Source: Hysterangium stoloniferum (taxonomy: Eukaryota; Basidiomycota; Agaricomycetes; Hysterangiales; Hysterangiaceae). From it: 64,000 nt of DNA. Of the stretch, positions 23,143-33,481 are shown piece after piece (position 1 is the first letter of the stretch; every line of letters starts with the position of its first letter). The stretch spans positions 1,178,001 to 1,242,000 of the forward strand of contig WHVD01000002.1 in NCBI GenBank assembly GCA_015178975.1, read 5' to 3'. The position numbers and the translations under genes were made by a program. Under the pieces are notes generated by a model. It made no database searches and had not been told where the DNA came from. It saw only the letters and a program-made list of their open reading frames with translations.

Positions 23143-23390
23143 TGTTAGGGTACATACACAGCAGGGTTCTGGAGAAACCCACGGGATATCCAGTAGGACT
23201 TGAGCTTATAGGCTGCACCCTCACAAGATCATGTTGTCCAATTTCAGACAGGTGGACAGGAGTCCTGGGGAGTCTGGGCAGGGTTCGTGGGTCGAGGGGT
23301 TGTAGGTTGGAGGTCATGGGTCGAGAGGTCGGGAGTCGAGATAAATAAGAGAGATAGATGTGTTGGAGCCCATGGGCTCCGACTACGTTC
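23143..23390 (-). mobile_element. Gypsy-family LTR fragment
   Basis: Begins TGTTAGGGTACATACAC and matches the first 240 bp of the LTR at 24860-25683, including GGCTGCACCCTCAC and the GGAGCCCATGGGCTCC palindrome. Similarity fades near 23390. It abuts the preceding solo LTR's target duplication. Confidence 0.7.
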
Positions 23391-23545
23391 TTGTGAGCTT
23401 AATTCTACCAGTAGCCAGTAAAGTGTTTACCTTCAGTGTGAAAGGAACAAATGAAGCCTAGCCTTATGTGACACAGTGTCACAACAGTCACAGTCACAAC
23501 ATTATCACAAAATATTTAAGGTAACTTTTGATGCCTCTTTGACTC

Positions 23546-23657
23546 ATCTTTGACACATCAATTTATCTTTGACACATCAATTTATCTTTGACACATCAAT
23601 TTATCTTTGACACATCAATTTATCTTTGACACATCAATTTATCTTTGACACATCAAT
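23546..23657 (+). repeat. 19-bp minisatellite, about 6 units
   Basis: The unit ATCTTTGACACATCAATTT is repeated head to tail almost without change, then ends in CATCAATCAG. There is no coding sense and there are no spacers, so it is not a CRISPR array. Confidence 0.95.
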
Positions 23658-23938
23658 CAGAAAATCTCTCCATTGTATATTAGTTATATTATTAATCTAC
23701 CTCTCAATCTTATCTTATGTGATTGTCGAAACTCTTTGACATTTACATCTGTGAGCCTTTGCAACTGGAATTAGCCTCTTACTTCATCGACAGGGTGAAT
23801 CTATACTTTGTCAAACGAGGCCTCTGTATTCAGTTTAGTAGAATATATTACAATTATTATTTGACTTGATTGAAGGAAATTTGATTCATGTCACACAGGT
23901 GGGTGGATACTGGATGAGGCTTGACTTGTTTAGCCCAT

Positions 23939-24483
23939 TGTTAAGTGCCATGTCGGGAACTTATTCCGGAACTATTGGAAAGTCACCAGGAAGTCGGGAA
24001 CTATCGGATAGGGTCAGGATGTCGGCTTCAGCTTATATGCTGCGCCTCTACGCAAATGCTCAAAGTCCTTAATTTCAGAGGTGAGACTTACAATGGAAGA
24101 TACGGATATTCAGAGTTCTGAAGAGTTCCGAATATCGAGCGTACAGAAAGACGGGAGAAGGACTAAGAAACTAAGTCGATATCAGATCTGAGGTAAAGTA
24201 CAAATTCGCAGAAACTAATATAAGTCTACTCGTTATTGTACTACAAACTAAGACCATAATAAGACGGAAACGGAAATGTTCTTAAAACGGAAATACAATA
24301 AGACATATTAGGGAGACAATATTCTGAAATGGGAATACAACAAACAAACGAGTGAATACTTGTCAACAGACAAATTACCAAATGCGGAACAAGGGAAGAA
24401 CGCGGATGATATGGTAACTATGATGTTCCGTAGTCGGAGATCGGAAGTCGGATATTGAAAACATCCGGGAATGGGTCGTAACA
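23939..24483 (-). mobile_element. Solo LTR (545 bp) with CCCAT target duplication
   Basis: Begins TGTTAAGTGCC, ends GGGTCGTAACA, flanked by CCCAT at 23934-23938 and 24484-24488. The uninterrupted counterpart of the insertion point is at about 45747-45765. It shares the core GGCTTCAGCTTAT.TGCTGC with the other Gypsy-family LTRs, but is otherwise a different subfamily. Confidence 0.9.
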
Positions 24484-24587
24484 CCCATTTTGTTTGTATC
24501 TGACCAGTTTTATCTTGTCTGTGTGTTATAGAGTGTAACATAGCTAGCATTTCTTTTTGAAACTTCTCACCTTGAATACGACTTTCT

Positions 24588-26236
24588 TGTTAAGGGTGCA
24601 TACATGGAGAGTTTCTGGAGAAACCCACAGGAAATCTGGTAGAACTTGGCTTCAGCTTATAGGCTGTGCCCTCATGAGATTGTGTTGTCCAATTTCAAAC
24701 AGGCGGATGGAAATCCTGGGTAGTCCAGGTGGAGTTCGTGGGTTGAGGGGTTATGGGTCGAGAGGTTGGGGAGTCGAGATAGATAAGTCGGAGGTTGAGT
24801 GATAGATGTGTCGGAGCCTGTGGGCTCTGACTAGTGAGAGCAGTGTAATTCAAAGAGGATGTTAGGGTACATACATGGTGGGTTTCCTGAGAAACCCACA
24901 GAATATCTGGTAGGACTTGGCTTCAGCTTATAGGCTGCACCCTCACGAGATTGTGTTGTCCAGTTTCAGACAGGCAGATGGGAATCCTGGGGAGTCCAGG
25001 TGGGGTTCGTGGGTCGAGGGGTCGTGGGTTGGAGGTTGTAAGTCGAGAGGTTGTAAGTTGAGATAGGTAAGAGACATAGATGCACTGGAGCCCGTGGGCT
25101 CCGACTAGTGTGAGCAGTGTGATTCAAGTAGGAGTTTAAAGTGGAAAATGTATTAGATTACTGGTGGGAATCTAAGCCAATTTTCTGACTGGATTGTATG
25201 TACAACATCTGCCAGTTTAAATAGACCGTGGAGTGAATGACATACCAAATCCAGTAATGATGAAATGAAACTAGCAAAACATGAAACGGGAATAGTAAAC
25301 ACCAATTTGGTGTTAGGAATGGGATGGAATGGAGCAGAGTCTGAATTGTGATAAATCATAAACCATAATGGGAAACGGAGTGGGAGCGGAGTCCAAATTG
25401 TGACAGGTTATTTGACTAAAACAGGAACGGGGCTCTGTTAGAGGGATGATGGATTTGACAAGTGGGGTCCAGTGACTGACACGTGGGACGAGGATGGACA
25501 TAGACAGGGACAGGGTCCGGTGAGTATTTTGGTGACTGAAACACAATGTAACGAAGTCGAATGTAGACAAGTCTGACATATGGAGTCTGGTGGGAATTCT
25601 GGTGAACTGACAATGGGTGCATATAGGGTGCGGGTGCATATAAGTTAGTGCCTGGAGTCCGGTGGGAATTCCGGTTCGTAACAGAGGAGTTTAGAGCGGA
25701 AAATGTACTAGATTACTGGGGAGAATGTCAGCTAATTTTCTGACTGGATTGTATGTACAACATCTGCCAGACTATATAGACTGTGGAATGAATAACATAC
25801 CAAATCCAGTAATAATGAAAATGAAACTAGTAAACATAAAATGAGATAAGTAAACATTAAACTTGGTGTTAGGAATGGAATGGAATGGAGTGGAGTCTGA
25901 ACCATGACAGGTCATAAAACCATAAAGGGAATGGAGCAGCAGTGGAGTCTGAATCGTGACAGGTCATTGACTATAATGGGAATGGGGCTCAGTTAGAGAG
26001 ATGATGGGTTTTCCGAGTGGGGTCCAGTGACTGATGCATGGGATGAGGTTGGACATAGACAAGGACGGAGTCTAGCAGGTATTCCGGTGACTGATACATG
26101 AAGTAACAAAGTTGAATGTGGACAAGTCTGACGTATGGAGTCCAGCAGGAATTCCAGTAAACTGACAATTGGTGTGTATAGGGCATGGGTGCGTATAAGT
26201 TAGTGCCTGAGTCTGGTGGGAATTCTGGTTGTAACA
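24588..26236 (-). mobile_element. Solo Gypsy-family LTR 'A', interrupted by LTR 'B'
   Basis: Starts TGTTAAGGGTGCATACATGG and ends GGTTGTAACA. Without the inserted LTR B and its duplicated GAGGA, it is about 820 bp. The flanks are TTTCT (24583-24587) and CTTCT (26237-26241), a 5-bp duplication with one difference; the empty site ACCTTCTAGCC survives near 45868. By comparison with the Gypsy fossil at 1-4117, where this LTR lies upstream of Gag in the other orientation, the sense strand here is minus. Confidence 0.85.
24860..25683 (-). mobile_element. Solo Gypsy-family LTR 'B' nested in LTR 'A'
   Basis: An 824-bp LTR running from TGTTAGGGTACATACATGG to GGTTCGTAACA, with GAGGA duplicated at 24855-24859 and 25684-25688. 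It interrupts LTR A at the matching GAGGAGTTTA point, so it is the later insertion. It is the cleanest full-length LTR of this family in the window. Confidence 0.9.
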
Positions 26237-26249
26237 CTTCTAGCCAATG

Positions 26250-27794
26250 TGTTACAACCAGAATTCCTACTGGACTCCAGGCACTAACGTATATGCACCT
26301 GGACCCTATATGCACCAATTGTCAGTTTACCATATTTCCCACCAGACTCTGTACATCATACCTGTCCACGTTCGACTCCGTTACTTCATGTATCAGTCAC
26401 CAGAATACCTGCTGGACTCCATCCCTGTCTATCTCCGACCTTGTCCCACACATCAGTCACCGGACCCCACTCAGAAAACCCATCAGCCCTCTAACTGAGC
26501 CCCATTCCTGTTATAGTCAAATGACCTATCACAATTCGGACTCCGCTCCTGCCCCATTCCCATTATGGCTTTATGACCTGTCACGATTCAGACTCCACTC
26601 CATTCCATCCCATTCTGTTAAGAACTGAAAACTGACTAATGTTGGGTAGGCCGATGGGGACCGATCAGAAGGACTTGGCTTCAGCTTATGTGCTGCACCC
26701 TCACAACTATCTGTCAGGTGTCCTTAAATTTCAGGCAGGCGAAGACTAGTCCTAACGATTTCCCACTGGTGAGTTACTGATTGGGACCAAAGGATAAGTC
26801 CAGTGTCAGGCCAAGGGGTCGGAAACTGAGAGTGGGCGAGCACACCGGAAGGTGGATAGCGGAGTACTTAGTATGAGACTTCCAGAGGTGTAAGAGGGTA
26901 TTCTGAGTCGATATTCTGATTGCCTTGTAACTAGAACTACAGCGGGTTCATATACAAATATTCGGCATCTAGAAAATACTAACTAGGAGAAGAGTGGAAA
27001 ATGGTATTGACAAATAAGCTTGACGAGGAACGGGAAGGTTACAATTAGTTCAGAGGCCGTGAGATAACCGAGAGTGGAATTATGAGAAAAGGAAGTAGTC
27101 TGAGGGTTACAAGTATATATAGACATATGTGAAACATAAAGTAGAATGGATCATCATAATAAAAAAGGGACGTATCAGAGTTTAACCAGATAGTATGAGT
27201 ATATTTTGACAGGGGCGTAAATGGAGTTTGATCACCACGAAGGCATACGTCAGCATTGGGAAACCAATGGTTTCCGATGTGAGGACTTCAATGATGACTT
27301 GAATTGTCAATGTGTGGCAATAACCTCGGGGACTGTCAGGTTGTGACATGGTCATAACACATTCCTAACACCAAGTTTGGTGTTTATTTATCTTGTTTTA
27401 TGTTTGTTAGTTTAGTTTTCATTATTACTGGATTTGGTATATTATTCATTCCACAGTCTATATAGTCTGGCAGATGTTGTACATACAATCCAGTCAGAAA
27501 ATCAGCTTAGATTCTCCCCAGTAATCTTAGTATATTTTCCACTCTAAATTCCTCTTTGAAACACACCACTCTTACTCATAGGAGCCCATGGGCTCTGACC
27601 CATCCATCACTCAACCTCCAATTTATCTATCTCAACTCCCCAACCCCTCAACCCATGAACCCCGCCTGGACTCCCTGGGATTCCCATCCACCTATTTGAA
27701 ATTGGACAAGATGATCTCACAAGGGTGCAGCTTATAAGCTGAAGCCAAGTCCTACCGGGTTTCTCCAGAAACCCTCCATGTACGCACCTTAACA
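26250..27794 (+). mobile_element. Solo Gypsy-family LTR 'C', inverted, interrupted by LTR 'D'
   Basis: Starts TGTTACAACCAGAATTCC and ends CACCTTAACA, in the opposite orientation to A and B. It is flanked by CAATG at 26245-26249 and 27795-27799. Removing D and its duplicated CATTC leaves about 796 bp. It entered the background repeat only 13 bp from LTR A, giving an A/C arrangement that looks like a long inverted repeat. Confidence 0.88.
26616..27359 (-). mobile_element. Solo LTR 'D' (744 bp) nested in LTR 'C'
   Basis: Starts TGTTAAGAACTGAAAAC and ends GGTCATAACA, with CATTC at 26611-26615 and 27360-27364. It shares the GGACTTGGCTTCAGCTTAT core but differs elsewhere, so it is a sister LTR subfamily. 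It is younger than C. Confidence 0.88.
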
Positions 27795-28140
27795 CAATGT
27801 ACCAATTCCATATCCAACAGTAAAGCAATACGGGAAAACAAGTGTAATATAAACATGTGTATACTTACCTAGTAGCCATCCCATACAAAATGGCCAATAC
27901 AGGGGTATTGAGCCAAAGAATGGATATGAGGCTCTGGTTAGAAGGGAAACACAATAAGGCTGTCAACCTGAGGAACCAATATAAGGCTCTGGTTAGAAGG
28001 GAAACACCATTCAGGTGTTTCTGTTTCATCTGCCTATCCAGCAGCCATATACAGTCCATATACATAGGTAAACTGCTCCAGGAGAGAACCTCATTCAAAC
28101 ATCCCTTCAGTCATCGTGCATGTCCTGTTAGAGTTTTTAA

Positions 28141-29393
28141 GTTCAGAATACACTTGACTCGTTTTGGGTACTAAGAACATGTTGAAAACATATGAAGTGT
28201 AGAGTACAAGTACCTAGTTTAAGTACCTACTACTGGTAATACCATACCCGGTTACCCATCAATCATATGCTACATTGTTTGCAAACCCAAAAAATCTAAT
28301 ATGTCCATTCCTTCATCCCTCACAAGGTTGTTGGCATACTCCAGGTTATGGTGTGCAAGGTGAGAACAGTATCTTCTGACCTGCAGCTCCTGATCTGAAT
28401 CATTGCTTGTTCAGAAATTCTGTGAATGATATTAGGCCAGCTATCCCCATGCCATTTCATATTGAACCACTAGGCTGGATTGAGCAAATGCTGGTGGGGT
28501 AAACATCAGATGGTCAGCAGGTTTGACAAGCAACAGATTGAAGGCCTTACTTGAGATGCATCACATGTTCACTGACACTCCACTTCCATCATAATCTGCC
28601 ACATGGCAAGTAAATCTCCTGCCCACTGATGCTCGGACCTTTTAAAGCTCTCCAAGTGTCCAGCATCACCAAGCTTCCTGGGCAAAGATACATTCCATAT
28701 TCTGTGCCACACTCTTCACATCTTCCAATATGTCTGGACAATACCTGCCTGTCCTGAGATGGCAGCAAATTCAACGGCACACAACATGTTAACAACACCA
28801 CTGTGCCCTCCCAAGTGCAACCATCTCATCACACTATTAGTTTTGTGATTGAGAATTGACTCGAACACAAGTGAAACATGACCCAATAAAACCTTGTGAA
28901 TTGAATTCCAATTTTTTCTTGGACAGTCAGCTGGATTGGGCACTAGAAGGGTATTGTCAAACAGGGCACTGAATAGTATTAAGGTTCCCTCTGTGTATCT
29001 TGTGGAGGTGAAGTAATATCAATAATACCTCCTGACTGGTAACAAGGTTCTTTAATTAGCCCTTTCCATTGACAGCTGTCACTCACAAACTTCATGTCAT
29101 CAAACCTGTCACTTGCTTCAATGAATTGTGCACTTTGTACACAAGATATCCCATATTCACCCATGGAATCATTGTTCCAATTGAACACAATCTCTCGATT
29201 TTCAAAATTAGTAAGCCACTTTAAACAACACAGATTAGAAAACATATCACTAAATTTAACATCTTGCTGCTCATCCCTAAACAATCATCAGGTTCAAATG
29301 AATGTGTTGGTTGTCCTTGCCACATTATTTTCTCTGAGTCTCCATTATGCTCACCACTTTCTGTGTCTGTTTGAGTTTCATCACAGAGGATAC
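28141..29393 (-). pseudogene. Unrecognised protein-coding remnant among retroelements
   Basis: Minus-strand frames at 28979-29284 (begins MFRDEQQDVKFSDMF, with CVQSAQFIEASDRFDDMKFV and GGIIDITSPPQ) and 28716-28943 (begins MPNPADCPRKNWN, with VLLGHVSLVFESILNH and MRWLHLGGHSGVVN) appear to belong to one protein broken by stops and frameshifts. Further degraded coding sense continues to about 28300 (for example WLDTWRALKG-like and LLNPAWW-like stretches). I do not recognise the family. The acid-rich, tryptophan-rich style suggests a multi-copy basidiomycete protein, possibly carried by a transposon. The Copia LTR that starts at 29394 adjoins its upstream end. Confidence 0.35.
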
Positions 29394-29646
29394 TATTAAA
29401 AATAGTATGAGTTGACTCTATTGCAATACACAATATACAAGGGTTTAATAAGCTTGTAATAAAAGTACTTTGTGTCTCAATATCTTGTGTCAGTTAGTGT
29501 AGCACCTCCTGACAATATAGGTTGGATGCTCTGGGAGGTGTATAGTGGTTCTGACACACATTAACCTCCAAATGCATGGTCCACAATTAGCATCGTCATA
29601 TGAAGAGTTGCAATAATTGGTGGACTCCCCCTATAAAAAGGTGTGT
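29394..29646 (-). mobile_element. Copia-family LTR remnant (same family as the element at 52659-57474)
   Basis: Reads TATTAAAAATAGTATGAG.. to ..AAAAAGGTGTGTTT and matches the 271-bp Copia LTR in inverted orientation, nearly identical until about 29646. The outer end of the LTR is missing. The neighbouring solo LTR begins 16 bp further on. Confidence 0.9.
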
Positions 29647-29661
29647 TTTGTGTTTGGTAGC

Positions 29662-30719
29662 TGTTAAGTTCCCGAACAAAGCTCCACGGATAGTCCCATG
29701 GAGGTTTCCAGTAACTATTCCGAACACACACTTGCTTCCGGGAATTGTCCCACGGAGTCCCCGGGAAATAGGTCCCGGGAAGTTCCGGGGATTATTAGTA
29801 CAAGGAATGGTGATATCAGAATAATTACCAGAAAGTCTGGTGAACGACTGAGATGGACTTGGCTTCAGCTTATAGGCTGCACCCTCGTACACTCATCCGG
29901 GTGTCCATATTTCGAGCTGACAGAATGCAGACAGGAAGGTATAGATTCCGGAGTTCCCGTGGGAGTTCCGGGAATCGAGTGTGCAGACAGACAAGAGGAC
30001 TAGAGACTGTTCAAGGATCAAACTTGTTCGGGGGAAAACTAGTTCGAGATTGAAACTGGATTCTAAGTACATGAATATACTGTAGCAGACTTATATACAC
30101 TGTGAAATGTAATAATACCAAATCCGGTATTAATGAGAGGCAGAACTAATAAACATAAAACGAAACAAGTAAATACTAAACTGGGAATTAGGGACAGAAT
30201 GGAACGGGAGTGGAGAACGAATCATGACAGATCATTTAACCATAACTGGAGCGGGGCTCAGTTAGAGGGGTTCTGGAAGTCCAGTCAGAGTCCAGTGACT
30301 TGGTGCACAAGATAGTGTCGGGTATAGACAGGCTTGATGTGCAGGAGGTCTGGTGGAGTCTGGTGGGTTTTCTGATGACTGGTGTGTGAGATGCAGAGAC
30401 AGATAACAGGAGTGGGTTCTATGCTCTGTTAGAGGGGTTCCAGGAGTCCGGTCAGAGTCCGGTGACTTGGTGCACAAGACACAGAGTGTCGTGTGTACAT
30501 AGAGTGGAGTCCGGAGTCCGGAGGAGTCCGAGGACTGGTGTATGAGACACAGAGGGTTAGGTGCAGACAGGTGGGGTGCGTACAGAGAGTCAGGCATAAA
30601 CAAGTTGACATGTGGGCTCCCGTGGGAACTCCGGTTGTTACTATACAATATACAGGGTCGGGAGCATGTAGGACGGGGTCCGGGGGCCTGGAGGCTGGCG
30701 GGTTTTCTGGTTCCTGACA
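29662..30719 (-). mobile_element. Solo LTR (1058 bp) with GTAGC target duplication
   Basis: Starts TGTTAAGTTCCCG and ends GGTTCCTGACA, with GTAGC at 29657-29661 and 30720-30724. It has the family core CTTGGCTTCAGCTTATAGG and the same general layout as the 820-bp LTRs. Its extra length is partly a tandem duplication of about 165-170 bp: the block around GAGTCC.GTGACTTGGTGC occurs near 30290 and again near 30460. Confidence 0.88.
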
Positions 30720-30724
30720 GTAGC

Positions 30725-31540
30725 CTTGTTAGTGTTGCTGTGAAGGGTATGCACATATCATGATCAGGCTGTTAAATATTAGACATATTTTAGTACATTA
30801 TTATCTAGTATTGTTTCCTTTCTTTAATTCCTTATACTTTTCGAGCATACCTTTATTTCTTAGTTCGAAGCTTTGTGTATACCTGTGGGTGCACTCGGCG
30901 CCAGAAGACAAGACACTTTTTACCCAGCAGACACCACCTCGTAACAACCCAGACGTCAAATAGCAAGAGGTGTCAAGGGTAACATCTCAGCTACCTATAA
31001 AGGTAGTGTTTTCTCGCATACTAATAGTCTTTGGACTTGAACCACGAAGGTTGAGTCCCACTCTCAAGTCTTTGCACTCATCGACACTGTAGTCGACTTG
31101 CGCTGCTATCTCTCTACCCTATATATTCAGTCTTTCACTGATTATCTCTCTCACTTCTAGCTACAAGTTGTACCGTAAAGGTCAACTCTTCTATTCTCTT
31201 GTTCTATTCGTCACGAGCAACTGTACAGTTGCTCTTGTGATGTGTAGTGCATCTCTCTACTAGTACTATCAGTCTAGTAACCTACTGTATTGTACTGAAC
31301 AGTCAATACTTACTAATAGTAGTTGAATAAACACTATTCTTTGTATATCGAGCGGTCAGAATCTATTGACTCTTCACAGCTGCCCTAACATCCCCCAGCT
31401 TGGATAACTATGTATGTGGCCTGACCATGAGGAGCAGTTGTTGAGCTCTCCTCTGAAATCAGCATCCACATACATAACCTACAGGCTTATGTAAGATCTC
31501 TGAATTCTCCTTCATACATGATCTTGTAGTCTAGAGTTCC
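30725..31540. other. Unassigned sequence with an LTR-like 3' end
   Basis: No gene is seen. The part up to 31391 ends GCCCTAACA after a polyadenylation-like GAATAAACACTATTC. This looks like the right end of an LTR, but no matching left end or target duplication was found, so it is left unassigned. Confidence 0.35.
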
Positions 31541-32230
31541 TTTGATATAATGCAACATAAGTGTAGAACATTCCAATGAGTGTGTCCTGGGTTGGAGGTG
31601 TAACAAATGCACTCAGTCGACATGAAAGAGGTTTGACTGTATTTGTTACCTGTAACAAATGCACTAATGATACATATTAGTAAGCTAATGTAACTGAAAG
31701 TATGAAAGTAATAACATACCTCAGTTGACATGAAAGAGAGGTTCAACTGAGGTATGGGGATGTGATTATGGTAGCTAATATGTTTCAGCTAGTATGAGAG
31801 TAAAACAAAAGGTATACATGTTTTAGGGTACAGTATGGCTTGGTATTGAAATGGTCATATAAGCTTGATGTGGAATAGTGCAGCACTGCTTAGTATGGTC
31901 GTGTCAGCTTGATGTAGGGTAGTGTGCTAGAGCCTATTTCAACTGGAGGTGAATTTGCTGAGTGTTGAGATGCTATATGTATATATGTCTGGTCAAGTTG
32001 CTATCTGGGCACATGAGAGAACTTAACATTTCATGGTATGGTTTGTCTGCCATGAATGAACACTCTTCCCACATTTTCGGTCCCATATCTTGAGTGAGCA
32101 TGATGCCAGGAGGCAGAGGCATTTCCCAAGTGTTGCAATCTTTCATTCCAAACATGTCAAGCACCAGCTCAAGATATGCACATTGTGAGATACTAATTGT
32201 CCCTGCCACTCTATCCCAGTCAATATGTGC
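31541..32230 (-). mobile_element. Copia-type retroelement fossil (end of reverse transcriptase plus LTR-like sequence)
   Basis: Bases 31973-32230 on the minus strand encode a Copia reverse-transcriptase tail (VAGTISISQCAYLELVLDMF, then CNTWEMPLPPG and KPYHEMLSSLMC). The adjoining 31541-31960 is an inverted relative of 50485-51180. It is a broken, old copy, unrelated in detail to the young Copia element at 52659. Confidence 0.75.
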
Positions 32231-32516
32231 ATATTCCTAAGACCAAATTAGCATCTCCTAAGTCTTTTGTTTTATATGTCCACCCCAACTCCTCCTTTGC
32301 TCACTCAGCTTCCACCTTTGAAGATGAAACCACTGTTGTGTCATCTGTATAGGTACTTGTGATTGTCACATTACTGCCAGCATGTTGGGGTCATAGTGCT
32401 AAATCCACCTTTGACCTGTAGTAACCCAGCACCCCCTGCCCAGTTTTATGCCCCATCCATTGTTCCATACAATGTTCTGTTGAGACATTCAATTTTTCCC
32501 TCCATTTTGACACCGT

Positions 32517-33085
32517 CAGGCTCTAGTGATTGGCAAGGCCCGGCTCAGGCTGTGGACCGGCTGAGCCGGGCCCTGAAAAGCCCAAGCTGGGCCACCAGGC
32601 CGCGCCTGCTAGTGGCCCCACAAGGTAAGGACAAGGTACCGCATGCTCAAGGATGGTCAGATTTTCTTTTGTATAATGTAAGTGACCAGTTCAATTTCAT
32701 TCAGCCCCTTTCGCCAAAGTCAAAATCTTGCCTGGGACGGCCAAGTAAGTCCCAGGGGGATATTGAGAGTGGCGAGGAAATCGAAACAACTTCGCGGTGG
32801 GAAATTTTGGCCAGCAGGGATTCAGACGCCGCATTACTTGAAGTTGAGCTATCCTCTGAGGAAATTTATGTGTAATATACATTGATAATATTTTTGAGAA
32901 GTTTATTTTATTTTATTAGTAGGCTACAAGTTTACAAATGCTATCTTGTACCATTTTTACCCGCGGCCTGGGCCCAAGCCCGACTCTTAAAGCCCGGCCT
33001 GAGATATTGGCAGAACCAAGCCACCAAAGCCGAGCCCAAGCCGGGGCTTTTAGGCCGGGCCGGGCCTTGCCAATGTAATCACCTG
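32517..33085. mobile_element. GC-rich non-autonomous DNA element, hAT/MITE-like
   Basis: The ends are inverted relatives: CAGGCTCTAGTGATTGGCAA on the left and, on the other strand from the right, CAGGTGATTACATTGGCAAG. Just inside each end is a dense set of GCCCGGC / AAGCCC motifs in inverted orientation, as in subterminal repeats of hAT-type elements. The middle carries no transposase. No matching 8-bp target duplication was found, so the exact ends are tentative. Confidence 0.5.
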
Positions 33086-33481
33086 AATAATAAATGTAAG
33101 CTATTGACGCCCATTGTGCACGTGACGAAAAGTACCATAGAAGGATAGAATGATGGACCGACCAGCTGAAAAAAAAAACTCCGATTTTTCCGTTCCGCCG
33201 CATGACCAGCAGATCGGTATAACTGATTGAAAATATCAAATACTATCTACTCGGAAAATTCAAAGAAACTTCTTTTAATTAAACTATCGTAAATTTGTTA
33301 CGAATGGTCAAGAGCTTTATATTTCCGCAAGTACCGTGCTGTCGGTGGCCCGACGCCTATAAAGGCGCGGATCACCCGTCGCAGTCGAGTATGTCTAGTT
33401 GAGCATATCTTCCCTCAAAACAAGTTAGATATAACTTATCCCGTTCTCGCGTTGAACCAAGGAGCTATATCGAATTCCATT
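33086..33481. other. Upstream region of the carboxylesterase gene
   Basis: No gene. The proximal 130 bp hold the TATA box at 33358 and a probable 5' leader. Confidence 0.5.
33358..33364 (+). promoter_or_regulatory. TATA box of the carboxylesterase gene
   Basis: TATAAAG lies 118 bp upstream of the chosen ATG, inside a GC-rich setting, with a CT-containing leader after it. The position suits a start site near 33390. Confidence 0.45.

Larger units (their letters stand above)
23890..28140 (+). repeat. Background repeat (copy 1) split by solo-LTR insertions
   Basis: Four separated pieces (23890-23938, 24484-24587, 26237-26249 and 27795-28140) line up in order with the continuous stretch 45715-46280. 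Shared blocks include TGTTATAGAGTGTA, GATTCCATATCCAAC (AATTCC here) and TTAGAAGGGAAACACAATAA. All gaps between the pieces are LTR insertions with target duplications. The repeat itself is unclassified. This copy shows TG or CA at most sites where the other has CG. Confidence 0.8.

Noticed and set aside
24588-27794. Single large DNA transposon with about 250-bp terminal inverted repeats
   Set aside because: Each half has its own 5-bp duplications, and the parts are full LTRs in opposite orientation.
30429-30763. Open frames of 60-74 codons on both strands
   Set aside because: They lie wholly inside the 1058-bp solo LTR and reflect its internal repeats.
30770-31391. Complete solo LTR ending GCCCTAACA
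   Set aside because: No matching start or target duplication could be found.
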